Of a stretch of DNA of 64,000 nt, positions 41,544-49,931 are shown piece by piece. The stretch spans positions 744,001-808,000 of the forward strand of contig NZ_CAKAKB010000001.1 of NCBI RefSeq assembly GCF_916618755.1, given 5' to 3'. Position 1 is the first letter of the stretch. Every line of letters begins with the position of its first letter. The notes below the pieces were generated by a model, which saw only the letters and a list, made by a program, of their open reading frames with translations, was not told the DNA's origin and did no database searches. Position numbers and translations under genes: made by a program. This DNA is from Actinotalea sp. Marseille-Q4924. GTDB taxonomy: Bacteria; Actinomycetota; Actinomycetes; Actinomycetales; Cellulomonadaceae.

Positions 41544-43043
41544 GTGGACACCCTGGAGCTCGCACGCCTGCAGTTCGCGGTCGTGACGATCTACCACTAC
41601 TTCTTCGTCCCCCTGTCGATCTCCCTGGCGGCCCTGACTGCGGGCCTCCAGACGGCGTGGCACCGCACGGGGCGCCCGCACTACAGAGAGCTCACGTTGC
41701 TTGTGGGCAAGCTTCTCATGGTCACCTTCGCCGTGGGCGTCGTGACCGGCCTGGTGCAGGAGTTCCAGTTCGGCCTGTCCTGGAGCGACTTCGCCCGCTT
41801 CTACGGGGACGTCTTCGGCCCCACCCTCGCGATCGAGGGCATGCTTGCCTTCTTCCTGGAGGCCACATTCCTGGGCCTGTGGTTCTTCGGCTGGGACCGC
41901 CTGCCCCGGCTCGCGCACCTCGCGACCATCTGGGTGGTCGCCATCGGGACGCTGCTGTCCGCCTTCATCATCCTCGCCGCCAATTCGTTCATGCAGAACC
42001 CCGTCGCGTACCAGGTCGACCCGCGGACGGGCCGGGCGCAGCTGGACAGCTTCTGGGCCCTCATGGTCAACGAGGTCAACCTCGTGGCGTACCCGCACAC
42101 CATCGCCGGCGCCGCCATGACCGGCGGCGCGCTGCTCATGGCCGTCGGCGCCTGGCGTGCATGGGGCCGCGGTCCCACCGCGCGGGGGGAGCAAGACCAC
42201 CTGGCATGGCGCACCCTCGCCCGCCTCGGCGGATGGGTCACGGCGGTCGCCGGGCTTGCCGTCGCGATCACGGGGGACCTGCTCGGCAAGGTCATGACGG
42301 CCGTCCAGCCGATGAAGATGGCCGCGGCGGAGGCCCTGTACGTCACGCAGGCCGGCGCGCCGTTCTCCGTCTTCGCGATCGGGGACCCACGTAGCGGCGG
42401 AGAGCCCTTGCTCTCCCTCGACGTCCCGTACTTGCTCTCGCTCCTCGCGCACGGCGACCCCGGCGCGACCGTCCAGGGCATCGACGACCTCCAGGCGCAG
42501 TACGTGCAGGAGCACGGCCCCGGCGACTACGTGCCGTGGGTCCCCGTCGCCTACTGGACCTTCCGGCTGATGATCGGCACCGGCATGCTGGCGGCCACCC
42601 TCGCCGTCCTGTTCTTGTGGGTCACGCGTCGCGGCCACGGCCTCGTGCGGCACGGAGGCGGCCTCGCGGGCGCGGCCCGGGGCGTGCTCGCCGGCAGGGA
42701 AAGCCTGCGGACCCTCCTCGGCACCGGCGTTCTCGCCTGCCTGCCGCTGCTGCCCGCGCTGCCGGTGCTCGCCAACAGCTTCGGGTGGGTCTTCACCGAG
42801 ACCGCCCGTCAGCCGTGGCTCGTCTTCGGGCTGTTCCGCACGGAGGGCGGCGTGGGCTCAGGCCTCACCAGCGCCGAGGTGCTCACTTCCCTCGTCGGCT
42901 TCGGACTGGTCTATGGCGTCCTCGCGCTCGTCTGGTACCGGGCTGTCCGGCACCTCGTCGCAGAGGACCTCACCTCGCGCCCCGTCCGCACCAACGGGGC
43001 CGACGCCGACGACGGCGACGGCGCGCCCGTCCCCACCTACTGA
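41544..43043 (+). CDS. cydA: Cytochrome bd oxidase subunit I
   Basis: This 499-residue subunit has nine membrane helices. RLQFAVVTIYHYFFVPLSI contains the first haem b ligand His; VAYPHTIAGAAMTGG contains another; TARQPWLVF is the conserved end motif near the quinol side. The Q-loop is short, as in most actinobacterial CydA. The enzyme oxidises menaquinol and reduces oxygen with high affinity. AGGAGA lies 9 nt before the GTG start. It is followed by cydB after 8 nt. Confidence 0.95.
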   Translation: MDTLELARLQFAVVTIYHYFFVPLSISLAALTAGLQTAWHRTGRPHYRELTLLVGKLLMVTFAVGVVTGLVQEFQFGLSWSDFARFYGDVFGPTLAIEGMLAFFLEATFLGLWFFGWDRLPRLAHLATIWVVAIGTLLSAFIILAANSFMQNPVAYQVDPRTGRAQLDSFWALMVNEVNLVAYPHTIAGAAMTGGALLMAVGAWRAWGRGPTARGEQDHLAWRTLARLGGWVTAVAGLAVAITGDLLGKVMTAVQPMKMAAAEALYVTQAGAPFSVFAIGDPRSGGEPLLSLDVPYLLSLLAHGDPGATVQGIDDLQAQYVQEHGPGDYVPWVPVAYWTFRLMIGTGMLAATLAVLFLWVTRRGHGLVRHGGGLAGAARGVLAGRESLRTLLGTGVLACLPLLPALPVLANSFGWVFTETARQPWLVFGLFRTEGGVGSGLTSAEVLTSLVGFGLVYGVLALVWYRAVRHLVAEDLTSRPVRTNGADADDGDGAPVPTY

Positions 43044-43051
43044 GGAGTCCC

Positions 43052-44050
43052 GTGGATCTTGCCCTGCTGTGGTTCGGCCTCGTGGTCCTGTGCTGGGTGC
43101 TCTTCCTGGTGCTCGAGGGCTTCGACTTCGGCGTCGGGATGCTCGCCCCCGTCCTCGGCCGCGGCGGCGCGCAGCGCGGCGCAGCACTGCGGACCATCGC
43201 ACCGGTGTGGGACGGCAACGAGGTGTGGCTCGTCGCGGCGATCGGGACGATGTTCGCCGCGTTCCCCGACTGGTACGCCTCCGCGCTGTCCGGTCTGTAC
43301 CTGCCCATGGCGGCCCTGCTGCTGTGCCTCGCGGTGCGGGGTGTGGCCCTGGAGTTCCGGGGCAAGCGCGACGACGAGCGGTGGCGCGCGCGCTGCGACG
43401 CGGCCCTCGCCGTCAGCTCGGCCGCCACGGCCTCGCTGCTCGGCGCGGTGGTCGGCGTGCTCGCGGGCGGGCTCGCGCTCGGCCCGGACGGGGAGGTCGC
43501 AGCGGACGGCGGCGCGCTCGCCCGGACCGCCGGGACGCTCGCCCAGCCCGGTGCCCTCCTGGGCGCCCTCGGCGGCCTCGCCGCCGCGGCCCTGCTCGGC
43601 GCGACGTACCTCGGGCTCCGCACGACGGGTGGCGTCCGGGACCGGGCCCGGGCGTGGGTCGGCCCGTCCGCCGGTGTCCTCACCGCCGTGGTGCTGGTCG
43701 CCGGCATCGGAGGAGGGCTCCCGGGCACCGTCGTCGGTGCGTGCGTCGCCGTCCTCGGCGCTGCGGCCCTCGCGGCCCGTGCCGGCAGGGAGGCCTGGGC
43801 GTTCGCCCTCTCCGTAGCCGTCCAGGCTGTCGTCGTCGTCGCCCTGTTTGTGCAGGACGCCCCGGTGCTGCTGTCCAGCACGCTCGACCCGGCGTGGTCG
43901 GTGACGATCGAGTCTGCGCGGGCGAGCGCGTACGCGCTCAGCACCATCAGCTGGGCGGCTCTGGTCCTCCTCCCCGGCGTCCTCGCGTACCAGGGGCTGG
44001 CGTACTGGGTGTTCCGGCGGCGCGTGGCGAGCGACCCCGTGCCCACATGA
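43052..44050 (+). CDS. cydB: Cytochrome bd oxidase subunit II
   Basis: GTG at 43052 is chosen (TGAGGAG upstream) rather than the much longer open frame. The 332-residue product has EGFDFGVGML and PVWDGNEVWLVAAIGTMFAAFP, the two signature blocks of CydB, and eight or nine helices. It forms the bd-type quinol oxidase with CydA. Its stop overlaps the cydD start (ATGA). In the order cydA-cydB-cydDC the locus is as usual for actinobacteria. Confidence 0.94.
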   Translation: MDLALLWFGLVVLCWVLFLVLEGFDFGVGMLAPVLGRGGAQRGAALRTIAPVWDGNEVWLVAAIGTMFAAFPDWYASALSGLYLPMAALLLCLAVRGVALEFRGKRDDERWRARCDAALAVSSAATASLLGAVVGVLAGGLALGPDGEVAADGGALARTAGTLAQPGALLGALGGLAAAALLGATYLGLRTTGGVRDRARAWVGPSAGVLTAVVLVAGIGGGLPGTVVGACVAVLGAAALAARAGREAWAFALSVAVQAVVVVALFVQDAPVLLSSTLDPAWSVTIESARASAYALSTISWAALVLLPGVLAYQGLAYWVFRRRVASDPVPT

Positions 44051-47000
44051 GCGCCGCCCCGTCCCGCGGCGGGCGTGGCCCCGGCCCGGTCGACCTGCGT
44101 CTGCTCCGCCTCGCCGCGCCCGTCCGCGGTGCCCTCGCGGCGCTCGTCGCGGTGGCCGTCGCGCAGGCCCTGACGACGGTCGCGGTGGCGCTCACGCTGA
44201 CGTGGCTGGTGGTGGCTCTGGTCGAGGGTGCGCGGTGGGAGCAGGCCCTGCTCGTCCTGTCCGCGGCGCTCGTCGTGCGCACGGGGCTCGCCCACGCGCA
44301 GCCGACGGTCGCCCAACGCGTCAGCGGCGCTGCGGTCGCGGGCGCACGCGCGGTCGGCCTCAAGTCGCTCATGCGCGATCCTGGCGCCGCGGTCCGGGCG
44401 GGCGGTGACCCGGCCGCGGTCCTGTCCACGGGACTCGACCCACTCCGGCCCTGGTTCGCGGCCTACCTGCCCGCGCTCGTGGTCGCCGGCGTGCTGCCTC
44501 CGGTCGTGCTCGCGCTGCTCGTGCTGGTCGACTGGCCGTCCGCCATGACCGTGCTGCTCACCCTGCCGCTGGTGCCCCTATTCGCGGTGCTCGTCGGGTG
44601 GGCCACCCGACGCGGCGCCGACCAGCAGTACGCGCACGGCGGCCGGCTCGCCGGGCACTTCCTCGACGTGGTCCGCGGGCTGGTGACGCTGAGGCTTTAC
44701 GACCGCGCCGAGCGCCAGGTCGAGCAGGTCAGGCGGTCCAGTCGGGCGTACGCCCGAGCCACGACCCGGGTGCTGGGCGTGGCCTTCCTGTCCTCGACCG
44801 CGCTCGACCTCGTCGCGACCGTGTCCGTCGGGATCGTCGCCGTGGGCGCCGGGGTGCGGCTGGCGGGCGGCGAGATGGCTCTCTGGCCGGCCCTCGCGGC
44901 GATCATGCTCGCGCCCGAGGCATACCGCCCGCTGCGGGAAGCCGGGGCGCAGTTCCACGAGTCCGCGCAGGCGAGCGCCGTGATGGACCGCCTCGACGCG
45001 ATGGCAGGGGCAGGCGGGGGCACCGCACGTGAGGACGGCGAGGGGAGGGGTCGGCGGCGGGGGCACAGGGCGCCTCAGTTCGGTTCGCGGGGCGCCGGCG
45101 GCCGGTGGTCCTCCCAGACGTGACGGTGCGAGCCGGGGAACTGGTCGCCATCGTCGGGCGGTCCGGCAGCGGCAAGACGACGCTCCTGCGGCTGATGGCC
45201 GGGCACGGCACGCCCGACCGCGGCCGGGTCTGGGCGCGTGGCGCCCTGCACGTGCCCCAACGGCCCCAGCTGCCGCCGGCTCGTACGGTCCGTGAGGCGC
45301 TCGGCACCGGCGATGAGCGTGCTGCGGAGGTGCTCGCGGCGCTCGGGCTGGGCGAGGTGGCCCTCGGCACGCCGCTCGGGGAGGACGGCGGCGGTCTCTC
45401 GACCGGGCAGAGGCACCGCCTCGCGCTCGCACGGGCGCTCGTGCTGGCCGAGGACGCCGGGGCGGCGGGGGAGGACGTCGCGCTGCTGCTGGACGAGCCC
45501 ACTGCGCACCTCGACGCGGGCGCTGAGCAGGCCGTCCTCCGGCGCCTGCGCGACGCCGCGGCGCGCGGGGTCGCGGTGCTGGTCGCCACCCACCGCGAAC
45601 CGGTGTCCCGGGCCGCGGACCGGGTGGTTCGCGTCGAGCAGGCCCGTCTGACCGAGCGGGCGCCCGGTGCGACGCCCGAGGGCGCAGGGTCGGGTGGGGC
45701 CGCGGCGCCGCACGACGACGTGACGGGCCGTGAGCTGCCGGTCGCCTCCGACGGCACCACGGAGGACACCGGCCTCCTCGTGGGGGTCCGGCGGCAGTGG
45801 TCCGCGATGGACGCGCGCGCCCGGTTCGCGGTCGCGGCCGTCGCGGGGGCAGCGTCCCTGCTCTCAGGGGTCGGCCTGACGGTGGCCGCCAGCTGGATGA
45901 TCGTGCGCGCCTCCGCTCAGCCGCCGATCCTCACCCTGTCGCTCGCGGTGGTCGCCGTGCGCGGCTTCGCCATCGCGCGGCCCCTCTTCCGCTACCTCGA
46001 GCGACTCGCCTCCCACGACGCCGGGTTGTCCCTCCTGGCGGGGTGGCGCGGGGACGTGGTCGCGGCGCTGATCCCACAGGTGCCCGGCCGTCTCACCGCC
46101 CGCCGGGGGACGCTCCTGCTCCGCGTCGTGGAGGACGTCGACACAAGGCTCGACGGGCGCGTGCGCGGGGCTGTGCCGATCGCGGCCGTAGTGACAGCGC
46201 TCGCCGTCGCGACGGCGGGCCTCGCGTGGCTGCATCCAGCGACCCTCCTGCCGTGGGCGCTCGCGGTGGTGACCGCGGGTATCCTCGCACCCTGGGCGGT
46301 CCTCCGTGCCGACCGGCACCACGGTCCGGTCCTGGAGTCGACCGGCGAGGCGCTCCACGACGCCGTCGTGGCCGCGGTGGAGGGCGCTGACGGGCTCGAC
46401 CGGGCGGTACGCCGCGAGCTCGCCGCCCGCGAGCAGGCGGCGGAGGCGGCCCGCGCGCAGGACGCGCGGACCGACGGCCTCGGGCGCGCGGTCGCCGAGG
46501 TCGGTGCCGCGGTGGCGGTCGTGGGCGCGGCACTCGCCGCCGCGCTCGCCCCGCGCAGCGACCTCGGACCGGAGGAGGTAGCGGTGCTCCTGCTCGGTGC
46601 GGTCGCGACCGGGCAGGTGCTCCTGGAGCTCCTGCCAGCGGCCCGGGCCCGTCATCGCGGTGCCTCCGCCGCGAACCGGCTCGCCGCACTCGGTGCGGTA
46701 GCCGGCGCCCCCGCCGTCGCCTCCGATGCCGGCGCCCGCCGGACCCAGCAGAGCGACGCCTGCGAGGGCGTCGTCGTCGCGGGCCTGCACGCGGGGTGGG
46801 GCGGCCGACCTGTCCTGGATGGCGTCGACCTCAGCGTCGCACCTGCCCAGGTGCGCGAGATCACCTGGCCCTCCGGCGGCGGCAAGTCGACCCTGGCCGC
46901 GGTGCTCGTGGGGCTGCGGGCTCCCGCAGCCGGCCGGGTCGTGGTGTGCGGACGGGAGCCGGCGGACGCCCGTCGGGAGGGCCTCGTGGCGCTCGCCGGC

Positions 47001-47438
47001 GACGCCGACCACGTCTTCGCGACGACTCTGCGCGAGAACCTTCGCCTCGCGTGCTCGGACGCCCCAGACGACGCCCTGGTGCGGGCGCTGCACGACGCCC
47101 ATCTGGGCGGGTGGTTCGCCGGCCTGGAGGACGGGCTCGACACGTGGCTGAGCGGGGCGACGATCTCCGGGGGGGAGCGGCGACGGCTCGTCCTTGCGCG
47201 CGCGCTGCTGCGTGACCCGGCCGTACTGGTCCTGGACGAACCGACCGCCGGGCTCGCTGCCGCCGACGCCGACGCACTCCTTGAGGCACTGCGGGACCGT
47301 GCGCACGATCGACGACCGCCGCGTGCCCTTCTGGTGATGCACCACGCGGTCGCGCCCCGCCCGGTTCCACGCCCGCGACTGACAGTGAGGATGTGGGGAG
47401 ACCCAGCAACGGCCGGTCCTGATTCAGCGACTGACTGA
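44047..47438 (+). pseudogene. cydDC: CydDC ABC exporter fusion, frameshifted inside CydD
   Basis: The first frame (44047-45123) carries the CydD membrane domain (VALTLTWLVVALVEG to EAYRPLREAGAQFHESAQAS). The first ATPase domain continues in another frame (ASVRFAGRRRPVVLPDVTV, GRSGSGKTT, LSTGQRHRLALARAL, LLLDEPTAHLD). One indel at about 45020-45080 separates them. The CydC half follows in frame with its own ATPase domain: ISGGERRRLVLARALL and LVLDEPTAGLA. Its P-loop reads WPSGGGKST, with Trp for the first Gly, and the C-terminus after MHH is unusual. CydDC exports thiols for cytochrome bd assembly. Activity is doubtful unless the shift is an error. Confidence 0.82.
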
Positions 47439-47769
47439 CTTCGTGTACTGAACGCGATCTGTCGCGGGCGTGGAACCGGGCCTCCGCACGCGGCGGGAGG
47501 GGTCGGCGGTCGCGCAGGACCCACGGCAGGCCGGCGAGCGCGCGGCCCGCCGCGCCGACCGCATGGGCTTGCCTGTCCGATATGCGCTGCGGGTCTCCCT
47601 GCGCACAGACGAACAGAGCATCGACCTGTACGCGCCCATCGCCAACCAGCTCCGCATCCCGGTGCCGACCGAAATCACCGCTGGCTGAGTTTCCGTGGGG
47701 CAACGTTGCGACCTGCGAAGGTGGCAGCGGTCCGGCAGGGTGTCGGGTCGGCAGTCCGCTCTTCTCGGG
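47439..47769. other. Gap between cydDC and the first integrase
   Basis: A plus-strand frame of 72 codons (47470-47688, GTG start) ends DEQSIDLYAPIANQLRIPVPTEITAG, which reads like protein, but it has no ribosome binding site and no family I recognise. It may be the tail of a lost gene. I see no tRNA, repeat or terminator here. Confidence 0.3.
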
Positions 47770-48891
47770 CTATTGGGTCCGACTGCGCACAGCCTCGAAG
47801 GCTGCAAGAGCTTTGTCGTCGGCGTCGGGCAGGGTGTGCAGGTACTTCTGCGTCGTCATGATCTGCGAGTGGCCCATGCGCTGCATGACGGTCTTCAGGT
47901 CGGCCCCGCCAGCGAGCAGCCACGAGGCGTGCGCATGGCGAAGGTCGTGCATGCGTACGTTGAAGTCGATGCCGGAGCGCTGCACCGCCGGCCTCCAGTA
48001 CCGCGTGTTGAACGTCGCTCGTGAGAGTGGGTGACCACCGGCGACCTCGCGCGACGGGAACATTAGGTCGTCAAGGGCGAGGCCCAGCTCGGCGATGCGT
48101 GCAGCGAGGACGTCGAGGAGCCTCTGCGACACCCGCAGCGTCCGGGGTTCGTCGTCTTTGGGGTAGGGCTTGGCGAGCATCCGCTCGCCGGTGGGGGAGT
48201 CCTTGCGCGAGACCTCGACGATCGTTTCCTCGACGGTGATCGAGCGTCGAAGGAAGTCCACGTGCCGTGGGCGCAGCGCGACGAGCTCACCCCAACGGAG
48301 GCCGGTCTCGATCGCTGTCATCACCAGTGGCTTGAAGCGGTCGGGGATCTCGGCGAGCACGGACGTGTACTCCTCGGGAGTCAGTGTCCGCGCTTTCCTC
48401 GCGACGACCTTGGGCAGCTCGGTGTCTTCGCACGGGTTGAAGGCGATGAGACGGTCGCGCACAGCGCGGGCGAACACCGAGTGCAGCATCACGTGGTACT
48501 TCGCGATCGACCGAGGTGACAGGCCCTGCTCGACGCCTCGCGTCACCCAGTCTTGGACCGTCGACGGCATGATGCGGGCCAGCGTCATCTTGCCGAAGAA
48601 CGGCACGAAGTGGTTGCGAAGGTAGGACACGTAGCCGGCTCGGGTGCTCACCTCGAGGTGCCGTGACGGCAGCCAGACGTCTTCGGCGTACTCGCGGAAG
48701 GTGATGGCGCCACCCCGTGGGTCGATCCACGTGCCGTCGGCGACCTTCCCCTCCGCCTTCATGGCCGCCTTCAGAGCTTCTCGGCTGGTCGAGAACGTTC
48801 CGGCAGTCCGCTTCTCGCCGAAGGGGTCCCGGTACCGCGCTTGGTGTCGGACGGAGCCGTCGGCGCTTCGACGCTTGGCGACCCAGGCCAT
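47770..48891 (-). CDS. int: Tyrosine integrase of the left-hand tRNA element
   Basis: The start at 48889-48891 (MAWVAKRRSADG) is chosen by comparison with the second integrase at 61554. The 373-residue protein has an arm-type DNA-binding N-terminus, a SAM-like core-binding domain and a catalytic domain with R199 (TGLRWGE), H315/R318 (HDLRHAH), H341 (MGHSQI) and nucleophile Y350 (TTQKYLHT). It ends about 165 nt left of the att copy at 49057. It shares most residues with the integrase at 61554-62705, so the two elements are related. Confidence 0.93.
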   Translation of the reverse strand: MAWVAKRRSADGSVRHQARYRDPFGEKRTAGTFSTSREALKAAMKAEGKVADGTWIDPRGGAITFREYAEDVWLPSRHLEVSTRAGYVSYLRNHFVPFFGKMTLARIMPSTVQDWVTRGVEQGLSPRSIAKYHVMLHSVFARAVRDRLIAFNPCEDTELPKVVARKARTLTPEEYTSVLAEIPDRFKPLVMTAIETGLRWGELVALRPRHVDFLRRSITVEETIVEVSRKDSPTGERMLAKPYPKDDEPRTLRVSQRLLDVLAARIAELGLALDDLMFPSREVAGGHPLSRATFNTRYWRPAVQRSGIDFNVRMHDLRHAHASWLLAGGADLKTVMQRMGHSQIMTTQKYLHTLPDADDKALAAFEAVRSRTQ

Positions 48892-49042
48892 GCGGCGACC
48901 TCTTCCGTACGTGTGGTGTGGGCAAAATGTGGGCAAGCGACGGGCGCACACATGCGGCCCGTCCCGAACGATGGCGGACTCAGAGTTAGCCGTTGACCTG
49001 CACATTCGCTCCGTGCGAGCCTACTCAACCACGGGCGTCGAC

Positions 49043-49100
49043 GGTAGAGCACTCGGCTCATAACCCAGAGGTCGCAGGTTAAAATCCTGCCCCCGCTACT
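49043..49100 (+). other. att site: 3' fragment of tRNA-Met (left copy)
   Basis: From GGTAGAGCA (49043) to CGCTACT (49100) the sequence follows the second half of a tRNA with anticodon CAT. The acceptor 3' strand CCCCGCTAC and a T-arm are present. The 5' half is absent, the anticodon stem has a C-C mismatch and the T-loop reads TTAAAAT, so it is not a working tRNA. Bases 49057-49100 match 62864-62907 except at 49081. It lies next to the first integrase and marks an element end. Confidence 0.85.
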
Positions 49101-49113
49101 TGAAGTAGCAGTT

Positions 49114-49151
49114 CAGAGGCCCTTTCGATCTTCGGATCGGGAGGGCCTCTG
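49114..49151 (+). terminator. Hairpin after the left att copy
   Basis: CAGAGGCCCT pairs with AGGGCCTCTG, and an inner CGATC-TTCG-GATCG stem carries a stable UUCG loop. It sits 13 nt after the tRNA fragment, as tRNA terminators do, so it may have come with the element's own attP copy. No T-run follows. Confidence 0.65.
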
Positions 49152-49442
49152 GCGTTGGTGTCAACGAGGTGTCAACACCGGTTGCCTGGAAGTCGCCCGA
49201 ACTGGCGCAGACATCGCCGAACACTGCCCAGTCACGTGGAGGTCCTGGGCGGTGATGGACACAGAGGTTGATCATTTGGCGGACTGGTGGTCGGCCGCCG
49301 GGGACGGCGTGGGCTCCTGTGGCGGTTGTGGACTGCCGACGAGACCGGCAGGTCGCAGAACCGGGCGTTGCCCCCGCCAGTGCTCGCTGTCGTCAACCCG
49401 TGACCTTCGTTTTCGGCCCGTGCGATTGAGTATGGTTGGTAC

Positions 49443-49931
49443 ATGCAACTAGTTGAGTCGACGGCCGACCTTGCCTCGGTGGAGTCGATCGAGCAGGAGC
49501 TGACCTTGCTGGTGCGTCGGGCCCAGAAGGTGTACCTGCGCGGGGCCCCGGCGGCGCAGGTCGTGGAACGGGCGGCCTATGGGATTCTCGCGTGGCTCCA
49601 CGACATGGGCCCGCTGCGCCCCGGCGCTCTGGCGGCCCACTTCCACCTGGATGCCTCCACGATCAGCCGCCAGGTCACCTCTCTGGAGCAGGCCGGCCTG
49701 GTCGCGCGCGAGCCCGACGCCGAGGACCGACGTGCCTGCCGGCTGCGGCTCACCGAGCACGGTCAGGAGGTGTTGACCGCGACGCGGGCGGAACGGCGCG
49801 GCGTCGTCCGCGGGCTGCTGCAGTCCTGGTCTCGCGAGGACCTGGCGAACTTCGCGTCCCTGCTGGCCGCCTTCAACGCCGGCCTCGACCACCAGCTGAG
49901 CCAGTCCACCCGAGAAGAGAGTCAGCCATGA
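49443..49931 (+). CDS. MarR-family regulator of the MFS efflux gene
   Basis: This 162-residue protein has the MarR winged helix: GPLRPGALAAHFHLDASTISRQVTSLEQAGLVAREPDAEDRRACRLRLTEHG. It overlaps the MFS gene by 4 nt (ATGA) and probably represses both. A TATGGT box (49431-49436) ends 7 nt before the ATG, so the message may be leaderless. CAACTAGTTG, a perfect 10-nt palindrome at 49446-49455, overlaps the start codon region and is a likely binding site. Confidence 0.88.
   Translation: MQLVESTADLASVESIEQELTLLVRRAQKVYLRGAPAAQVVERAAYGILAWLHDMGPLRPGALAAHFHLDASTISRQVTSLEQAGLVAREPDAEDRRACRLRLTEHGQEVLTATRAERRGVVRGLLQSWSREDLANFASLLAAFNAGLDHQLSQSTREESQP
49446..49455. promoter_or_regulatory. Palindrome at the start of the MarR gene
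   Basis: CAACTAGTTG is self-complementary and begins one base after the ATG. MarR dimers bind similar short palindromes near their own promoters, often over the transcription start. The TATGGT box lies just upstream. Confidence 0.4.

Noticed and set aside
14645-45080. Programmed frameshifting as a cause of the many split genes.
   Set aside because: The breaks lie at unrelated sequences, in both directions, without shared slippery sites, so decay or sequence errors are more likely.
49043-49100. Functional tRNA-Met gene at the left att copy.
   Set aside because: The 5' half is missing, the anticodon stem has a mismatch and the T-loop is altered.
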